Shown here in pieces: positions 33,636-42,475 of a DNA stretch of 64,000 nucleotides. Origin of the DNA: Clostridium_B lapidicellarium (GTDB taxonomy: Bacteria > Bacillota > Clostridia > Clostridiales > Clostridiaceae); the NCBI RefSeq assembly GCF_041224415.1, contig NZ_JBGFFE010000001.1, forward strand, positions 186,001-250,000, read 5' to 3'. The position numbers and the translations under genes were made by a program. How positions within the stretch are numbered: position 1 is the first letter of the stretch; each line of letters starts with the position of its first letter. The notes beneath the pieces are model-generated. The model saw only the letters and a program-made list of their open reading frames with translations, searched no databases and was not told the origin of the DNA.

Positions 33636-34277
33636 CTAGTAACCCAGAGGCTCATTCACTATTATAACTTTTACTCTTCCCTTATGGTTTTGCCTCCTTA
33701 TAAGAGTGTACTCATTGCATATTCTGCTGTCACTGCTGCAGTCAACACAGTATCCCAATTTAGCACAAGGACTATCCACCTTTAATCTTCTGACATTTGC
33801 AGGAGCCGAACAGCGTCTGACTCTCTCTACAGCCTCATCCAAACTGGATACAATTTTATTTATTCCCACAATGACTATGACTTTGTCAGGGCCGTACAAC
33901 ATGGCAGCTACCCTGTTTCCATTACCGTCTACATTATAGAGCCGTCCATCCTCAATCAGTGCATTCGTACTCACTATATAGTCATCTGCAAAGAAACTCT
34001 TTCTGAAAACGTTCTTTATATCCTCAGGTTTTAAATTTTCAGCATATCTGTCTAAAAATTTATAATTTCCCTTTCTCAAAAAATCAATTACACCTATTTC
34101 AAAAAGGGACATAGAACCTCCTACAGAAACCGTATCACCTTCTTTTAGAATTTCACCAAGCTTACCTATGACTTCTTTTTTGTCATTTACAAAATAAGCC
34201 TCCATGTTATTTTTTTCTAAGTTTTTCATAGTCCTTTTGATTTTTTGATCAACTACCCATTTTAAATTTTCATCCAC
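33636..34277 (-). CDS. LUD domain protein (LutC/YkgG-like)
   Basis: A 213-residue protein of the LUD (DUF162) family, related to LutC of the lactate utilisation complex. Typical blocks are EGDTVSVGGSMSLFEIGVID, DYIVSTNALIEDGRLYNVDG and AAMLYGPDKVIVIVGINKIV. A Cys-rich C-terminal part (CAKLGYCVDCSSDSRICNEY) may hold metal. In clostridia stand-alone members of this family occur without lutA/lutB; none are nearby here, so lactate use is not implied. Divergent from the next gene across a 246-bp AT-rich spacer in which I see no convincing regulatory site. Confidence 0.85.
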   Translation of the reverse strand: MDENLKWVVDQKIKRTMKNLEKNNMEAYFVNDKKEVIGKLGEILKEGDTVSVGGSMSLFEIGVIDFLRKGNYKFLDRYAENLKPEDIKNVFRKSFFADDYIVSTNALIEDGRLYNVDGNGNRVAAMLYGPDKVIVIVGINKIVSSLDEAVERVRRCSAPANVRRLKVDSPCAKLGYCVDCSSDSRICNEYTLIRRQNHKGRVKVIIVNEPLGY

Positions 34278-34523
34278 AATACTACCCCCTAATTGAATTT
34301 ACCTTGAAATTCTCTTATATTATAACACAAAATTCCTGCCGGACACCCAATTTCACTTCCCTAAATCAACTTATCTCATCGGTAAATTTTTATTTATAAA
34401 TTTATATTATAAACAAAAAATTATCTAAAATATGTATTTATTTGCAAGCTTAACACGTATAAAGTAATGTATAATAAATTGAGATCAAATTAAACTCATT
34501 ATAATTTCAAGGAGGAATATATA

Positions 34524-35009
34524 ATGGCAATTTGTACAAAAAATCTTACAAAAAAAGAACTTCTTGATAAAGTTCAGGCCAACGCAGAAGAACTTTTCAG
34601 AAGTGGTGCACTATTTTGCAGCGAATCAGTATTGCAGACCATCAATGACTTATTGGGAAATCCATTTAATAAGGATATTGTCAAACTGGCAAGTGGATTT
34701 CCTGTAGGAATGGGCAAAGCCGGCTGTGTATGCGGTGCAATTTCCGGTGGACAGATGTCTCTGGGCATTGTGTATGGAAGAGTTAAGGGACAGCCCATGA
34801 AAGAAAAGATGTTTGAAGAATCCAAAAAACTTCATGACTACATTAAAGGTGAATATAAATCCACATGCTGCAGAGTATTGACAAAAAAATGGACTGGAGA
34901 TGACTTCAAAAGCGAAGGCAGACAAAGACATTGTATAAAGATCACGGGAAAAGTCGCACGATGGGTTGCAAACGAACTTATTGACGATGGACAAGTGCAG
35001 GTAAAATAA
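34524..35009 (+). CDS. C_GCAxxG_C_C family protein
   Basis: A 161-residue protein of the C_GCAxxG_C_C (redox-active Cys) family. The conserved Cys pattern is visible: LFCSESVLQ, the glycine-rich GMGKAGCVCGAISGGQMSLG and the later TCCRVL and RQRHC. The family is widespread in anaerobes and often lies near electron-transfer genes; its function is unknown, and metal or Fe-S binding is suspected. A strong AAGGAGG ribosome site precedes the ATG. It may be transcribed together with the following two genes. Confidence 0.88.
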   Translation: MAICTKNLTKKELLDKVQANAEELFRSGALFCSESVLQTINDLLGNPFNKDIVKLASGFPVGMGKAGCVCGAISGGQMSLGIVYGRVKGQPMKEKMFEESKKLHDYIKGEYKSTCCRVLTKKWTGDDFKSEGRQRHCIKITGKVARWVANELIDDGQVQVK

Positions 35010-35150
35010 TAAACATATAAATATTTAATTCTCGCTTTTCATTTTTTGCTTAAATTGCCATAAATCATTGTAAATATATTTCCGTTATAGTAAAATCATA
35101 GAGAGATAAACACTTCCAATTTCAATAGCAGCGTATATAAGGAGAATATA

Positions 35151-35534
35151 ATGAAAAAAGGAGATAAAATAATTGCAATTTGTATATTTATTTTAATAGC
35201 ATCAAGTATCATTGGTGTTTTTTCATATAAATTGCATGTTAAAGGTTCTCATAAAATTGCAGTAATAAAACAGGAAGGAAAAATTATAAGTACTATAGAT
35301 TTGGACAGTGTAAAAATCAGAAAACAATTCAAATTGAAATACAGGACCTCTCATTTTAATATAGTGGAAGTTGAAAATGGCAGAATACGAATATCAGAAG
35401 CAGATTGCCCTGATAAAATCTGCGTAAAAACCGGCTGGATATCAAAACCCGGCCAGAGCATCGTCTGCCTTCCACACAAACTCATAATTAAAATAGAGGG
35501 AAAAAATTCACAATATGATGAAATCTCAAACTAA
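35151..35534 (+). CDS. NusG domain II-containing membrane-anchored protein
   Basis: A 127-residue protein with one N-terminal membrane helix (IIAICIFILIASSIIGVFSY) and an extracellular NusG domain II-like domain (DUF1312). The conserved stretch is ADCPDKICVKTGWISKPGQS followed by IVCLPHKLIIKI, with two Cys able to form a disulfide. The family is not a transcription factor and has no proven role. It is usually next to a Gx-transporter gene and, in many anaerobes, near ApbE or FMN-binding genes. Here the Gx-transporter gene follows 30 bases downstream, convergent on the rnf genes. Confidence 0.88.
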   Translation: MKKGDKIIAICIFILIASSIIGVFSYKLHVKGSHKIAVIKQEGKIISTIDLDSVKIRKQFKLKYRTSHFNIVEVENGRIRISEADCPDKICVKTGWISKPGQSIVCLPHKLIIKIEGKNSQYDEISN

Positions 35535-35564
35535 ATCCATATATCAAAAAGCAAAGGTGCAAAT

Positions 35565-36080
35565 ATGAATAAAGTGAGAAGGATGGTTTTTTTAAGTTTT
35601 CTGGTCGGCATGGCACTTGTCATATATATAGCGGAATCTCAGATTCCCGTTTTATTTCCGGGTATAAAGCTTGGACTTGCAAATACAATTTCCCTGACTG
35701 CATTAATACTTCTCGGATGGAAAGAAGCTCTCACAGTAATGTTTTTGAGGACACTTCTGGGATCAATATTTGGTGGAACGATGTCAGCTTTCATGTTTAG
35801 TATAGCAGGAGGAATTTTAAGCAATATAGTTATGATCATATTGTACAAATACTTTAAAAATTCCATAAGTCTATCTGCCATAAGCATATGCGGAGCTATA
35901 TTCCACAATATAGGGCAATTGCTTGTGGCTTCCATCATAATCGAAGATTTCAGAATATACATCTACTTGCCTGTACTTCTGATCTCCGGTGTGGTCACTG
36001 GATATTTCATAGGGTGGTGTACCAAGTTTCTGACGGAAAACTTATATAAAATTCCAATGTTTAAGAATTTAAAAGGCTAA
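35565..36080 (+). CDS. Gx transporter family protein (HepT component I-like)
   Basis: A 171-residue membrane protein with about five helices of the Gx transporter family, sometimes annotated heptaprenyl diphosphate synthase component I. It contains FPGIKLGLANTISLTALILL and FGGTMSAFMFSIAGGILSNI, an ECF transporter S-component-like pattern. Its ligand is unknown; flavin-type precursors are a guess. It is translated just downstream of the NusG-II gene and probably in the same transcript. The gene ends in a strong bidirectional terminator facing rnfB. Confidence 0.82.
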   Translation: MNKVRRMVFLSFLVGMALVIYIAESQIPVLFPGIKLGLANTISLTALILLGWKEALTVMFLRTLLGSIFGGTMSAFMFSIAGGILSNIVMIILYKYFKNSISLSAISICGAIFHNIGQLLVASIIIEDFRIYIYLPVLLISGVVTGYFIGWCTKFLTENLYKIPMFKNLKG

Positions 36081-36088
36081 AGCATAAC

Positions 36089-36135
36089 AAAAAGGGGATG
36101 TCTTAAATTGATTTTTTAAGACATCCCCTTTAAAT
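36089..36135. terminator. Bidirectional terminator between Gx transporter and rnfB
   Basis: A 17-bp stem, AAAGGGGATGTCTTAAA with its complement, sits between two convergent genes and has A and T runs on both sides. It should end both the plus-strand transcript and the rnf transcript. Confidence 0.93.
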
Positions 36136-36148
36136 TTGTCAGCCGCAA

Positions 36149-37012
36149 TTATACATTTGCTGCAGCTTCTTTTTTACTTTGTTCCTGTAAATCCGTACCA
36201 TTCACAATGGCTTTAATAGCTCCCGTAGGACATTTAGCCAGACAAGCGGACTCACTGCATTTTTCTACACAAACATGATGATCAAGCACTCTTGCCAGAT
36301 GATCTTCAACCTTAATATTGTCATAAGGACAATTCTTCATGCACAGTCCACAGCCAAGGCATCCTACGCTGCAATTTTTACGCACAGCTCCGCCTTTATC
36401 CTTAGAATTGCAGTTGACCATAACTTTCGAACCTATAAGTCTAAAACCAATTACCTGTTTAGGACATACTTTGACACATGTTCCACATCCCGTACACCTG
36501 TCTACATCAATTATAGGCAGTCCTTTGGATCCCATAGCCATGGCTCCAAAAGGACAATTTTTTACACAGGTTCCAAAACCAAGGCATCCATACTGACAGG
36601 CCTTAGGTCCTCCCTGAAGTAAATTTGCGGCAACGCAATCCTTTATTCCCTTGTACTCATATTTTCTAACAGCTTTTGTACAGTCACCGGCACATCTTAT
36701 ATGGGCGACCCTTGGCTCAATAGCCGGAGCCGATTTTCCCGTCAGTTTTGCCACCTGTTCTGCCACTGCCGCCTTTCCCGGAACACAAAGGTTGGGTGGA
36801 ACTTTTTCATCTTCTACAACTGCTTCCGCATAGGCCCTGCACCCTGCAAATCCGCATCCACCGCACTGACCTTTTGGAAGTACATCTTCCACCTTTTCCA
36901 CAAGAGGGTTTACTTCCATTGCAAATTTTTTGTTCACATAGGCCAGGATAAGGCCAAATATACAACCTATAACAGTCAATACAACTACAATCATAATTGC
37001 AGTATTAATCAT
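36149..37012 (-). CDS. rnfB: Rnf complex subunit RnfB
   Basis: RnfB is the ferredoxin-facing subunit of the Rnf complex, which couples electron flow from reduced ferredoxin to NAD+ with ion export. The 287-residue protein starts with a membrane helix. Next is the RnfB-specific site GQCGGCGFAGCRAYAEA (residues 48-64), then four ferredoxin-type clusters: CQYGCLGFGTCVKNCP, CTGCGTCVKVCP, CSVGCLGCGLCMKNCP and CVEKCSESACLAKCP. It is the last gene of rnfCDGEAB and is followed by a strong terminator. Confidence 0.97.
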   Translation of the reverse strand: MINTAIMIVVVLTVIGCIFGLILAYVNKKFAMEVNPLVEKVEDVLPKGQCGGCGFAGCRAYAEAVVEDEKVPPNLCVPGKAAVAEQVAKLTGKSAPAIEPRVAHIRCAGDCTKAVRKYEYKGIKDCVAANLLQGGPKACQYGCLGFGTCVKNCPFGAMAMGSKGLPIIDVDRCTGCGTCVKVCPKQVIGFRLIGSKVMVNCNSKDKGGAVRKNCSVGCLGCGLCMKNCPYDNIKVEDHLARVLDHHVCVEKCSESACLAKCPTGAIKAIVNGTDLQEQSKKEAAANV

Positions 37013-37030
37013 TATATCACAATCTCCTTT

Positions 37031-37612
37031 CTATAGAGAAATCATACCTGAAAAGCCCAAGAATGCCAGAGCTAACATTCCAGCCAATATGAACGCTACA
37101 CCGAGCCCTTCCAATGGTTTAGGCACATCTGCCAGCCTCAATTTTTCTCTCAGGCTTGCCATTAAGACTATAGCCAGGGCAAATCCTAGACCAGAACCTA
37201 TGGCATTAACTACACTTTCCATAAAATTAAAATTTGAATCGGCGTTTAAAATAGGTACAGCAAGCACTATACAGTTTGTAGCTATCAGAAGGAGGTATAT
37301 CCCCCACATATTATACAGTGCAGGAGCCTGCTTTTTAATAACAGTTTCCAGAAGCTGCACAAAACTTGCTATGAGAAGTACAAATACAACAGTTTTTAAG
37401 AATGTGAGGTTAAACGGTACAAGTATAAAGTGATATACTACCCAGGCCAGCATTGAACTAAGAGTTATGACCGAAGTAACTGCCATACCCATACCAACAG
37501 AGGCACTTAAATTCTTAGAAACTCCAAAGAATATACAAAGTCCAAGAAATCTTGTCAAAACATAGTTGTTTACTATTAATGAACTTATAAAAATGGTAAG
37601 ATAAGTACCCAT
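37031..37612 (-). CDS. rnfA: Rnf complex subunit RnfA
   Basis: RnfA is a six-helix membrane subunit; with RnfE it forms the pseudo-symmetric core and shares a membrane-embedded Fe-S cluster. The 193-residue protein shows VLTRFLGLCIFFGVS with the N-terminal Cys and IATNCIVLAVPI with the second Cys. Its start codon overlaps the rnfE stop by one base (TAATG), showing translational coupling. Confidence 0.97.
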   Translation of the reverse strand: MGTYLTIFISSLIVNNYVLTRFLGLCIFFGVSKNLSASVGMGMAVTSVITLSSMLAWVVYHFILVPFNLTFLKTVVFVLLIASFVQLLETVIKKQAPALYNMWGIYLLLIATNCIVLAVPILNADSNFNFMESVVNAIGSGLGFALAIVLMASLREKLRLADVPKPLEGLGVAFILAGMLALAFLGFSGMISL

Positions 37613-38250
37613 TATCTTTCACCTCCGTTTGCCTTTTCCAGCTTTGCCATCTTAACTTGTTCAACATGCTGGTTATAGACTTTCACCACGGCAACCAAAT
37701 ATCCTATAAGTATAAATGCTCCTGGAGAAAGAATCATAATCATTATCGGATTATAGGACGACCACATAACACGGACACCAAATAAAGTTCCAGAACCAAA
37801 CAGCTCACGTATTATACTTATTAATAGAAGCGCCAGTGTAAAACCGCATCCCATTCCAAGTCCATCGAAAAAAGATGGTATTACAGGATTTTTAGATGCA
37901 AATACCTCTGCACGTGCAAGTATTATAGCAAATACAACTATCAGTGACAGGTAAATGCCAAGCTGCTTGTATAAAGTCGGTGCAAAAGCTTGCAATATAA
38001 GTTCAACTACTGTAACTATAGTTGCTATGCAGGTGATGTACACGGGCACACGCACTTTGGGATTAACAAAATTTTTAATCAGGGAAACCACGGTATTATT
38101 ACAAGTTATAACAAACAGCACACAAAGTCCCATTGTAAGTCCAGTTACAGCCGTACTTGTAGTTGCCAGTGCAGGACACAAGCTAAGTGCAAGTACAAAT
38201 ATGGGATTTTCTGATATCAATCCTTTTTTAAATATATTCCACAAATTCAT
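37612..38250 (-). CDS. rnfE: Rnf complex subunit RnfE
   Basis: RnfE is the membrane partner of RnfA. The 212-residue protein has about six helices; Cys25 in ALSLCPALATT and a second conserved Cys further on are the cluster ligands by homology. The GLGMGCGFTLALLLISIIRE stretch is typical. It is longer at the C-terminus than RnfA, ending in a charged tail. It lies 2 bases after rnfG. Confidence 0.97.
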   Translation of the reverse strand: MNLWNIFKKGLISENPIFVLALSLCPALATTSTAVTGLTMGLCVLFVITCNNTVVSLIKNFVNPKVRVPVYITCIATIVTVVELILQAFAPTLYKQLGIYLSLIVVFAIILARAEVFASKNPVIPSFFDGLGMGCGFTLALLLISIIRELFGSGTLFGVRVMWSSYNPIMIMILSPGAFILIGYLVAVVKVYNQHVEQVKMAKLEKANGGER

Positions 38251-38252
38251 AT

Positions 38253-38810
38253 CTACTTACCTCCCGTAAATGTAGTAACCTGCTGAACTGCCTTTTTAAC
38301 TCCATTAGTAACAGCTCTCGAGGTAATTGTAGCCCCTGTCATAGCTTGGATATCTTTCTTGTCGGATTTATCTTTAGTTACCTTCAAATTATCTACCGTC
38401 TTGTTTTTAAACTGTCCTTTAAAAGGATCCTTTGTAGCATTGGCTCCAAGTCCCGGGGTCTCATTGTGAGTTTGAATACTATAATCTATAACTTTCCCAT
38501 CTGCAGTAACTGCCACCAGCATATCTATATCTCCGCCATATCCTTTAGTAACAGCAGGTACTACATAGGCAATTGTTTTATTACCTTTTTTAGCGGCATA
38601 CCAATCTTTTTTGCCATTTATAGTTTTAAAATCATCTGCATTGCTAACCAGTTCTCTCATGGTGTCATTCTGTATCTGCACTTTTTTCTGCGCTGCCACT
38701 GGTGCAGTTATATAGTAAACGCAAGCTATTATAAGTCCGGATACAAGACACGTAATGGTTAAATTTTTGGTAATTGCCAAAATGCTATTATTATCTTTAT
38801 TTTTAGCCAT
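38253..38810 (-). CDS. rnfG: Rnf complex subunit RnfG
   Basis: RnfG is a single-pass membrane subunit with an extracytoplasmic FMN-binding domain. The 185-residue protein has an N-terminal helix (LTITCLVSGLIIACVYYITA) and the covalent flavin motif MTGATITSRAV near residue 155, where FMN is esterified to the second Thr by an ApbE-type flavin transferase. No apbE gene is seen in this window. Confidence 0.97.
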   Translation of the reverse strand: MAKNKDNNSILAITKNLTITCLVSGLIIACVYYITAPVAAQKKVQIQNDTMRELVSNADDFKTINGKKDWYAAKKGNKTIAYVVPAVTKGYGGDIDMLVAVTADGKVIDYSIQTHNETPGLGANATKDPFKGQFKNKTVDNLKVTKDKSDKKDIQAMTGATITSRAVTNGVKKAVQQVTTFTGGK

Positions 38811-38815
38811 AAAGC

Positions 38816-39811
38816 TTACCTCCTTGTACCAAATTTAACAGGTTGAGTAAATTTATCTATAAGTGGAGTAACTGAGTTCATAAGTAGTATAGAGTAACAT
38901 ACCCCTTCAGGGTACCCGCCTTTTAATCTGATAAGAGAAGTGAGAGCACCTGCACCTAGTGCAAAAATAATCTGACCTTTATTCGTCATAGGAACAGTCA
39001 CCATATCTGTTGCCATAAAGAAGGCACCTATTACAAGTCCGCCTGCCATCATATGAAAAACAGGATCTCCTGTAAAAAATCCGGCACTTCCTCCAAAAAT
39101 CCAGGTAAGTACACCTACAGTTCCTATCATAACCACAGGAATCTCCCAGTTTATATAACGCTTGTATATGAGGAAAAGTCCTCCTAAAACCAGCAATATA
39201 GTAGAAGTTTCACCTATACTGCCATTACGTGTTCCTAAAAAAAGTGCCTTATAGAGAGAACCTGTACCTCCAAAAGTTTCAACTAATTTTGAATAACCCT
39301 GCAATTTTAAAATTCCAAGAGGAGTTGCAGAAGTAACAACATCTACCCCACTTGCAGTAAGTTTTGACCAGGTAGTCATAGCCACGGGCCATGAAGCCAT
39401 AAGTACCGCCCTACCGATATGGGCTGGATTGAATATGTTGTATCCAAGACCTCCCATGGATTCTTTGGCTATTGCTATTGCCACGAAAGATCCAAAAGCT
39501 ACCATATAAGGTGGAATATCTGGAGGCAAACACATGGCAAGCAAAAATCCTGTCAGGAAAGCACTTCCATCTGAAATGGTCACAGGTTTTTTTCTAATCT
39601 TCTGAATGATATATTCTGTAACCACAGCAGAAATTATTCCCGTTAAAATTACATTTAAGGCCGGTATTCCAAAATGAATTATACCAAAAATTCCAGCTGG
39701 GGCCAAAGCTAAATTAACACTCCACATTATTTTAGAAATAGACTCATCACAGCGAATATGCGGTGATGCTGAAACCGTAAGAACATTCTTCTTTATTTGC
39801 GTCTCCGCCAT
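38816..39811 (-). CDS. rnfD: Rnf complex subunit RnfD
   Basis: RnfD is a polytopic membrane subunit with a covalent FMN. The 331-residue protein has some nine helices and the flavinylation motif VVTSATPLGIL around residue 155, as well as GLGYNIFNPAHIGRAVLM and the C-terminal LKGGYPEGVCYSILLMN. It lies between rnfC and rnfG with tight spacing. Confidence 0.97.
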   Translation of the reverse strand: MAETQIKKNVLTVSASPHIRCDESISKIMWSVNLALAPAGIFGIIHFGIPALNVILTGIISAVVTEYIIQKIRKKPVTISDGSAFLTGFLLAMCLPPDIPPYMVAFGSFVAIAIAKESMGGLGYNIFNPAHIGRAVLMASWPVAMTTWSKLTASGVDVVTSATPLGILKLQGYSKLVETFGGTGSLYKALFLGTRNGSIGETSTILLVLGGLFLIYKRYINWEIPVVMIGTVGVLTWIFGGSAGFFTGDPVFHMMAGGLVIGAFFMATDMVTVPMTNKGQIIFALGAGALTSLIRLKGGYPEGVCYSILLMNSVTPLIDKFTQPVKFGTRR

Positions 39812-39829
39812 CTTTTAATCACTCCCTTA

Positions 39830-41209
39830 TTATTTTTCAACTTTTTCCTTTTCTTTTTCTTTTTCCTTTTTCTCAGCCGCCGCCTTGGCCTTTTCTTTAG
39901 CTGCCGCAGCCGCATTTTGAGATTTCATATATTTGATATACTGTACAATATTTCTCTTAGCAGGGCATGTATATACACAGCTTCCGCACTCTACGCAATC
40001 TAAAAGATTATAATCTTCTTTGGCTTCTTGATATAAATTATTTTGCCCGAGTATACTCAACATACTAGGATTTAATCCCATAGGACAAGCTCTTATGCAT
40101 CGACCGCATCTTATACAGGCTGATTCCGTTCCAGTATTAACATCGCTTTCAGTTAACGCAAGTATTCCTGAAACCCCTTTTATTACCGGTATATCGAGAT
40201 TCGATTCGGCCATTCCCATCATAGGTCCTCCAGAAAGTACCTTAATAGGAGTTTTCTTAAACCCTCCGCAAAAATCAATAACGTCTTTAAAAGTAGTTCC
40301 CACTCTTACCAGTAAATTCTTGGGTTCTTTTACAGCTCCACCGCTTACAGTAGTAACTCTCTGGATAAGAGGAATACCTTTCTCCACTGCATCACTGACT
40401 GCAATACAAGTACCTACGTTTTGAACAACTGCCCCTACATCCATTGGAAGTCCCCCGGATGGCACTTCTCTGCCAGTCAAAACTTTTATAAGCATTTTCT
40501 CAGCACCTTGAGGGTATTTGGTAGGAAGCCCAACAACTTGTACATTTGTACCTTCAAAAGCTTTTTCCATATTCTTGATGGCATCCTTTTTATTATCCTC
40601 AATACCTACGAATCCCTTTTCTACATTCAATACCTTCATAATGATTTTGACACCTGATACTATCCTATCAGTATATTCAAGCATAGCTCTATAATCGGCA
40701 GTTAAATAAGGTTCACATTCAGCCCCATTTAAAATAAAAACATCTATTTTTTTATTTGGTGGCGGTGAAAGCTTTACATGGACAGGAAAAGTTGCCCCTC
40801 CCATTCCAACAATGCCAGCTTCCCTTATTATTCCTATTATTTCTTTACCAGACAAATCATTCCAATTACGTGAAACAGGAATACCTTCCACCCATTCATC
40901 TTTTCCATCGTTTTGAATAACTATGGATAAACACTTGCCAAAATTAGGATGAGGATACTCAGCTATGTCTACAACTTTTCCAGAAATAGATGAATGCACA
41001 TTAGCTGAGACAAAAGCATCACTTTTTGCAATAAGCTGTCCCTTTTTAACTTCATCTCCTTTTTTTACTATAGGAGATGTAGGTGCACCAATATGCTGTC
41101 TAACGGGTATATATACTTTATCAGGTACAGGTACCGTTTCTATAGGCTTATTGGCTGTATATCTTTTGCTATCATCAGGATGCACTCCACCTCGAAAACT
41201 TTTTAACAC
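39830..41209 (-). CDS. rnfC: Rnf complex subunit RnfC
   Basis: RnfC is the cytoplasmic subunit that binds FMN and NADH. The 459-residue protein begins with SFRGGVHPDDSKRYTANKPI, has the nucleotide-binding GMGGATFPVHVKLSPP and NGAECEPYLTADYR, and two ferredoxin-type clusters CIRCGRCIRACP and CVECGSCVYTCP. The tail is low-complexity Ala/Lys/Glu (about the last 30 residues). The start is GTG at 41209, behind GAGGTG at 7-base spacing; an in-frame stop lies immediately upstream. It is the first structural gene of the operon. Confidence 0.97.
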   Translation of the reverse strand: MLKSFRGGVHPDDSKRYTANKPIETVPVPDKVYIPVRQHIGAPTSPIVKKGDEVKKGQLIAKSDAFVSANVHSSISGKVVDIAEYPHPNFGKCLSIVIQNDGKDEWVEGIPVSRNWNDLSGKEIIGIIREAGIVGMGGATFPVHVKLSPPPNKKIDVFILNGAECEPYLTADYRAMLEYTDRIVSGVKIIMKVLNVEKGFVGIEDNKKDAIKNMEKAFEGTNVQVVGLPTKYPQGAEKMLIKVLTGREVPSGGLPMDVGAVVQNVGTCIAVSDAVEKGIPLIQRVTTVSGGAVKEPKNLLVRVGTTFKDVIDFCGGFKKTPIKVLSGGPMMGMAESNLDIPVIKGVSGILALTESDVNTGTESACIRCGRCIRACPMGLNPSMLSILGQNNLYQEAKEDYNLLDCVECGSCVYTCPAKRNIVQYIKYMKSQNAAAAAKEKAKAAAEKKEKEKEKEKVEK

Positions 41210-41284
41210 TCCTTAACACCTCTTTCAATATTTTTAATATAAAAATATCATTTATAAATTAAAAAAATATAAAAATAGCTTATA

Positions 41285-41320
41285 TAGCAAATCACAGATT
41301 TTACATTCTGTAATTTGCTA
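41285..41320 (-). promoter_or_regulatory. 36-bp palindrome in the rnfC leader
   Basis: TAGCAAATCACAGA (41285-41298) and TCTGTAATTTGCTA (41307-41320) form a 14-bp inverted repeat with one mismatch (G-U in the minus-strand RNA) and an 8-base loop. It lies between rseC and rnfC. A T-rich run follows on the minus strand, so it may be a leaky terminator after rseC, or a protein-binding operator that sets rnf expression. Confidence 0.6.
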
Positions 41321-41359
41321 CACAGCTTTTATAATCTAGTATATTGAAACGGACATGAT

Positions 41360-41776
41360 TTAAAATAGAACACGTCTAATAATAGGTTTCATAGCATCAT
41401 TTTTACCTGTAGATTTATCATACATCTTTATATAAAGTAATGAAATAAAAAAAACTATTATTCCACCTCCTATTTGAAATGCTATTTCAGAATGTCCAAC
41501 ATAATTTCCTACCCAAGTTCCCAGCAATGCCCCTACAAAAATTGCGATAAGAGGTAAAATATATACAATAAAAGCAGCTTTCAACATATTTTTCTCTTTC
41601 ACTTCAAAAACAACATGTTGTCCTACTTTAGCATCAACAGGATTTACTGCACTTACTATGGCGGCATCATCACCTGCACATAATCCACAGTTTTTACAAT
41701 CACCATGTTTACTGGCCCTGACTTTTGCAAAGTCTTGTCCTACTTCAATTACGACACCTTCTGACAACTTTTTCAT
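41360..41776 (-). CDS. rseC: RseC/MucC family protein
   Basis: A 138-residue protein with an N-terminal soluble part carrying CKNCGLC, a possible Fe-S or thiol site, and two membrane helices (AAFIVYILPLIAIFVGALLG and IAFQIGGGIIVFFISLLYIK). RseC homologues commonly precede rnf genes. In C. ljungdahlii rseC has been reported as needed for normal rnf expression and autotrophy, as I recall. The ATG at 41776 follows AGGAG at 9-base spacing. It is 150 bases upstream of rnfC. Confidence 0.9.
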   Translation of the reverse strand: MKKLSEGVVIEVGQDFAKVRASKHGDCKNCGLCAGDDAAIVSAVNPVDAKVGQHVVFEVKEKNMLKAAFIVYILPLIAIFVGALLGTWVGNYVGHSEIAFQIGGGIIVFFISLLYIKMYDKSTGKNDAMKPIIRRVLF

Positions 41777-41988
41777 TTTTGACATCTCCTTGAACACTTG
41801 TTATCGTTTTTATAACTCATGCCTCCTATTATTCCATATATAATATTATAACATAAAAATCAAAATTTTTACTCTGTATTATTAATTTTTTTATAACTGT
41901 ACTAATTTAAAACAGAATATATTATTTAAAATATAGCATTTCTTCAAAAAACACATTATAATATCTAATAGGGAGGAAAGATAACCAT

Positions 41989-42468
41989 ATGAAAGAATCG
42001 GAGAAAAACTTTTTAAAAAGCCTATGTAAATACTGCATAAGTAAATATACAATTTCAAACAGCGGTCCATTGATATCTTCGTTAATTTATCAATTGTGCA
42101 AATATGTGGACATTGATGTCCCTGTAATACAGGGCGTGCTCCGCGTACATATAAATGACAATTACAGCAGGAGTTTTGCACACTGTTTTAATGTATACAA
42201 GGGTATTGTTCTAGATGCTTCCATATATCAATTTGCCCTTACCAACAGGGCAATAGGCCACCTGTTTCCCGTATATGTATTCGGAAATGTCCCGGCTCAC
42301 ATAGATTATATAATGGAGAGAATACTGACTGTGGATTTTCAAACCAAATTCAGCAAAAATTTTTTGGAAAATGTACTTAGAAATGTTGAAAACAATAATT
42401 TTGAACCTATAAAAAGATTTGACATAATAGAAGATTCTAAAAAAGAAAATCTGTTCTACTGCCACTGA
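41989..42468 (+). CDS. Transglutaminase-like/papain-fold hypothetical protein
   Basis: A 159-residue soluble protein that I do not recognise as a named family. Its middle has the order VPVIQGVLRV, HCFNVYKGIVLDASIYQFAL (residues 65-84). This resembles the His-Asp half of transglutaminase/papain-like domains, where a G-[VI] strand is followed by H-x-W/F-N and then IDxTxxQF. His65 and Asp76 are in the right places. The expected nucleophile Cys about 40 residues earlier is not seen: Ser25, Gly26 or Pro27 occupy the position. The GGGAGGAAAG ribosome site is good, so the gene is real. It is divergent from rseC. The fold assignment is by eye. Confidence 0.6.
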   Translation: MKESEKNFLKSLCKYCISKYTISNSGPLISSLIYQLCKYVDIDVPVIQGVLRVHINDNYSRSFAHCFNVYKGIVLDASIYQFALTNRAIGHLFPVYVFGNVPAHIDYIMERILTVDFQTKFSKNFLENVLRNVENNNFEPIKRFDIIEDSKKENLFYCH

Positions 42469-42475
42469 GCATCAA

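Noticed and set aside
39835..39930. Low-complexity Lys/Glu/Ala tract that might be a repeat element
   Set aside because: It is the in-frame tail of RnfC, a common feature of that protein in clostridia.
42211..42465. 84-codon minus-strand frame opposite the transglutaminase-like gene
   Set aside because: The plus-strand gene has a strong ribosome site and protein-like composition; the opposite frame has neither.
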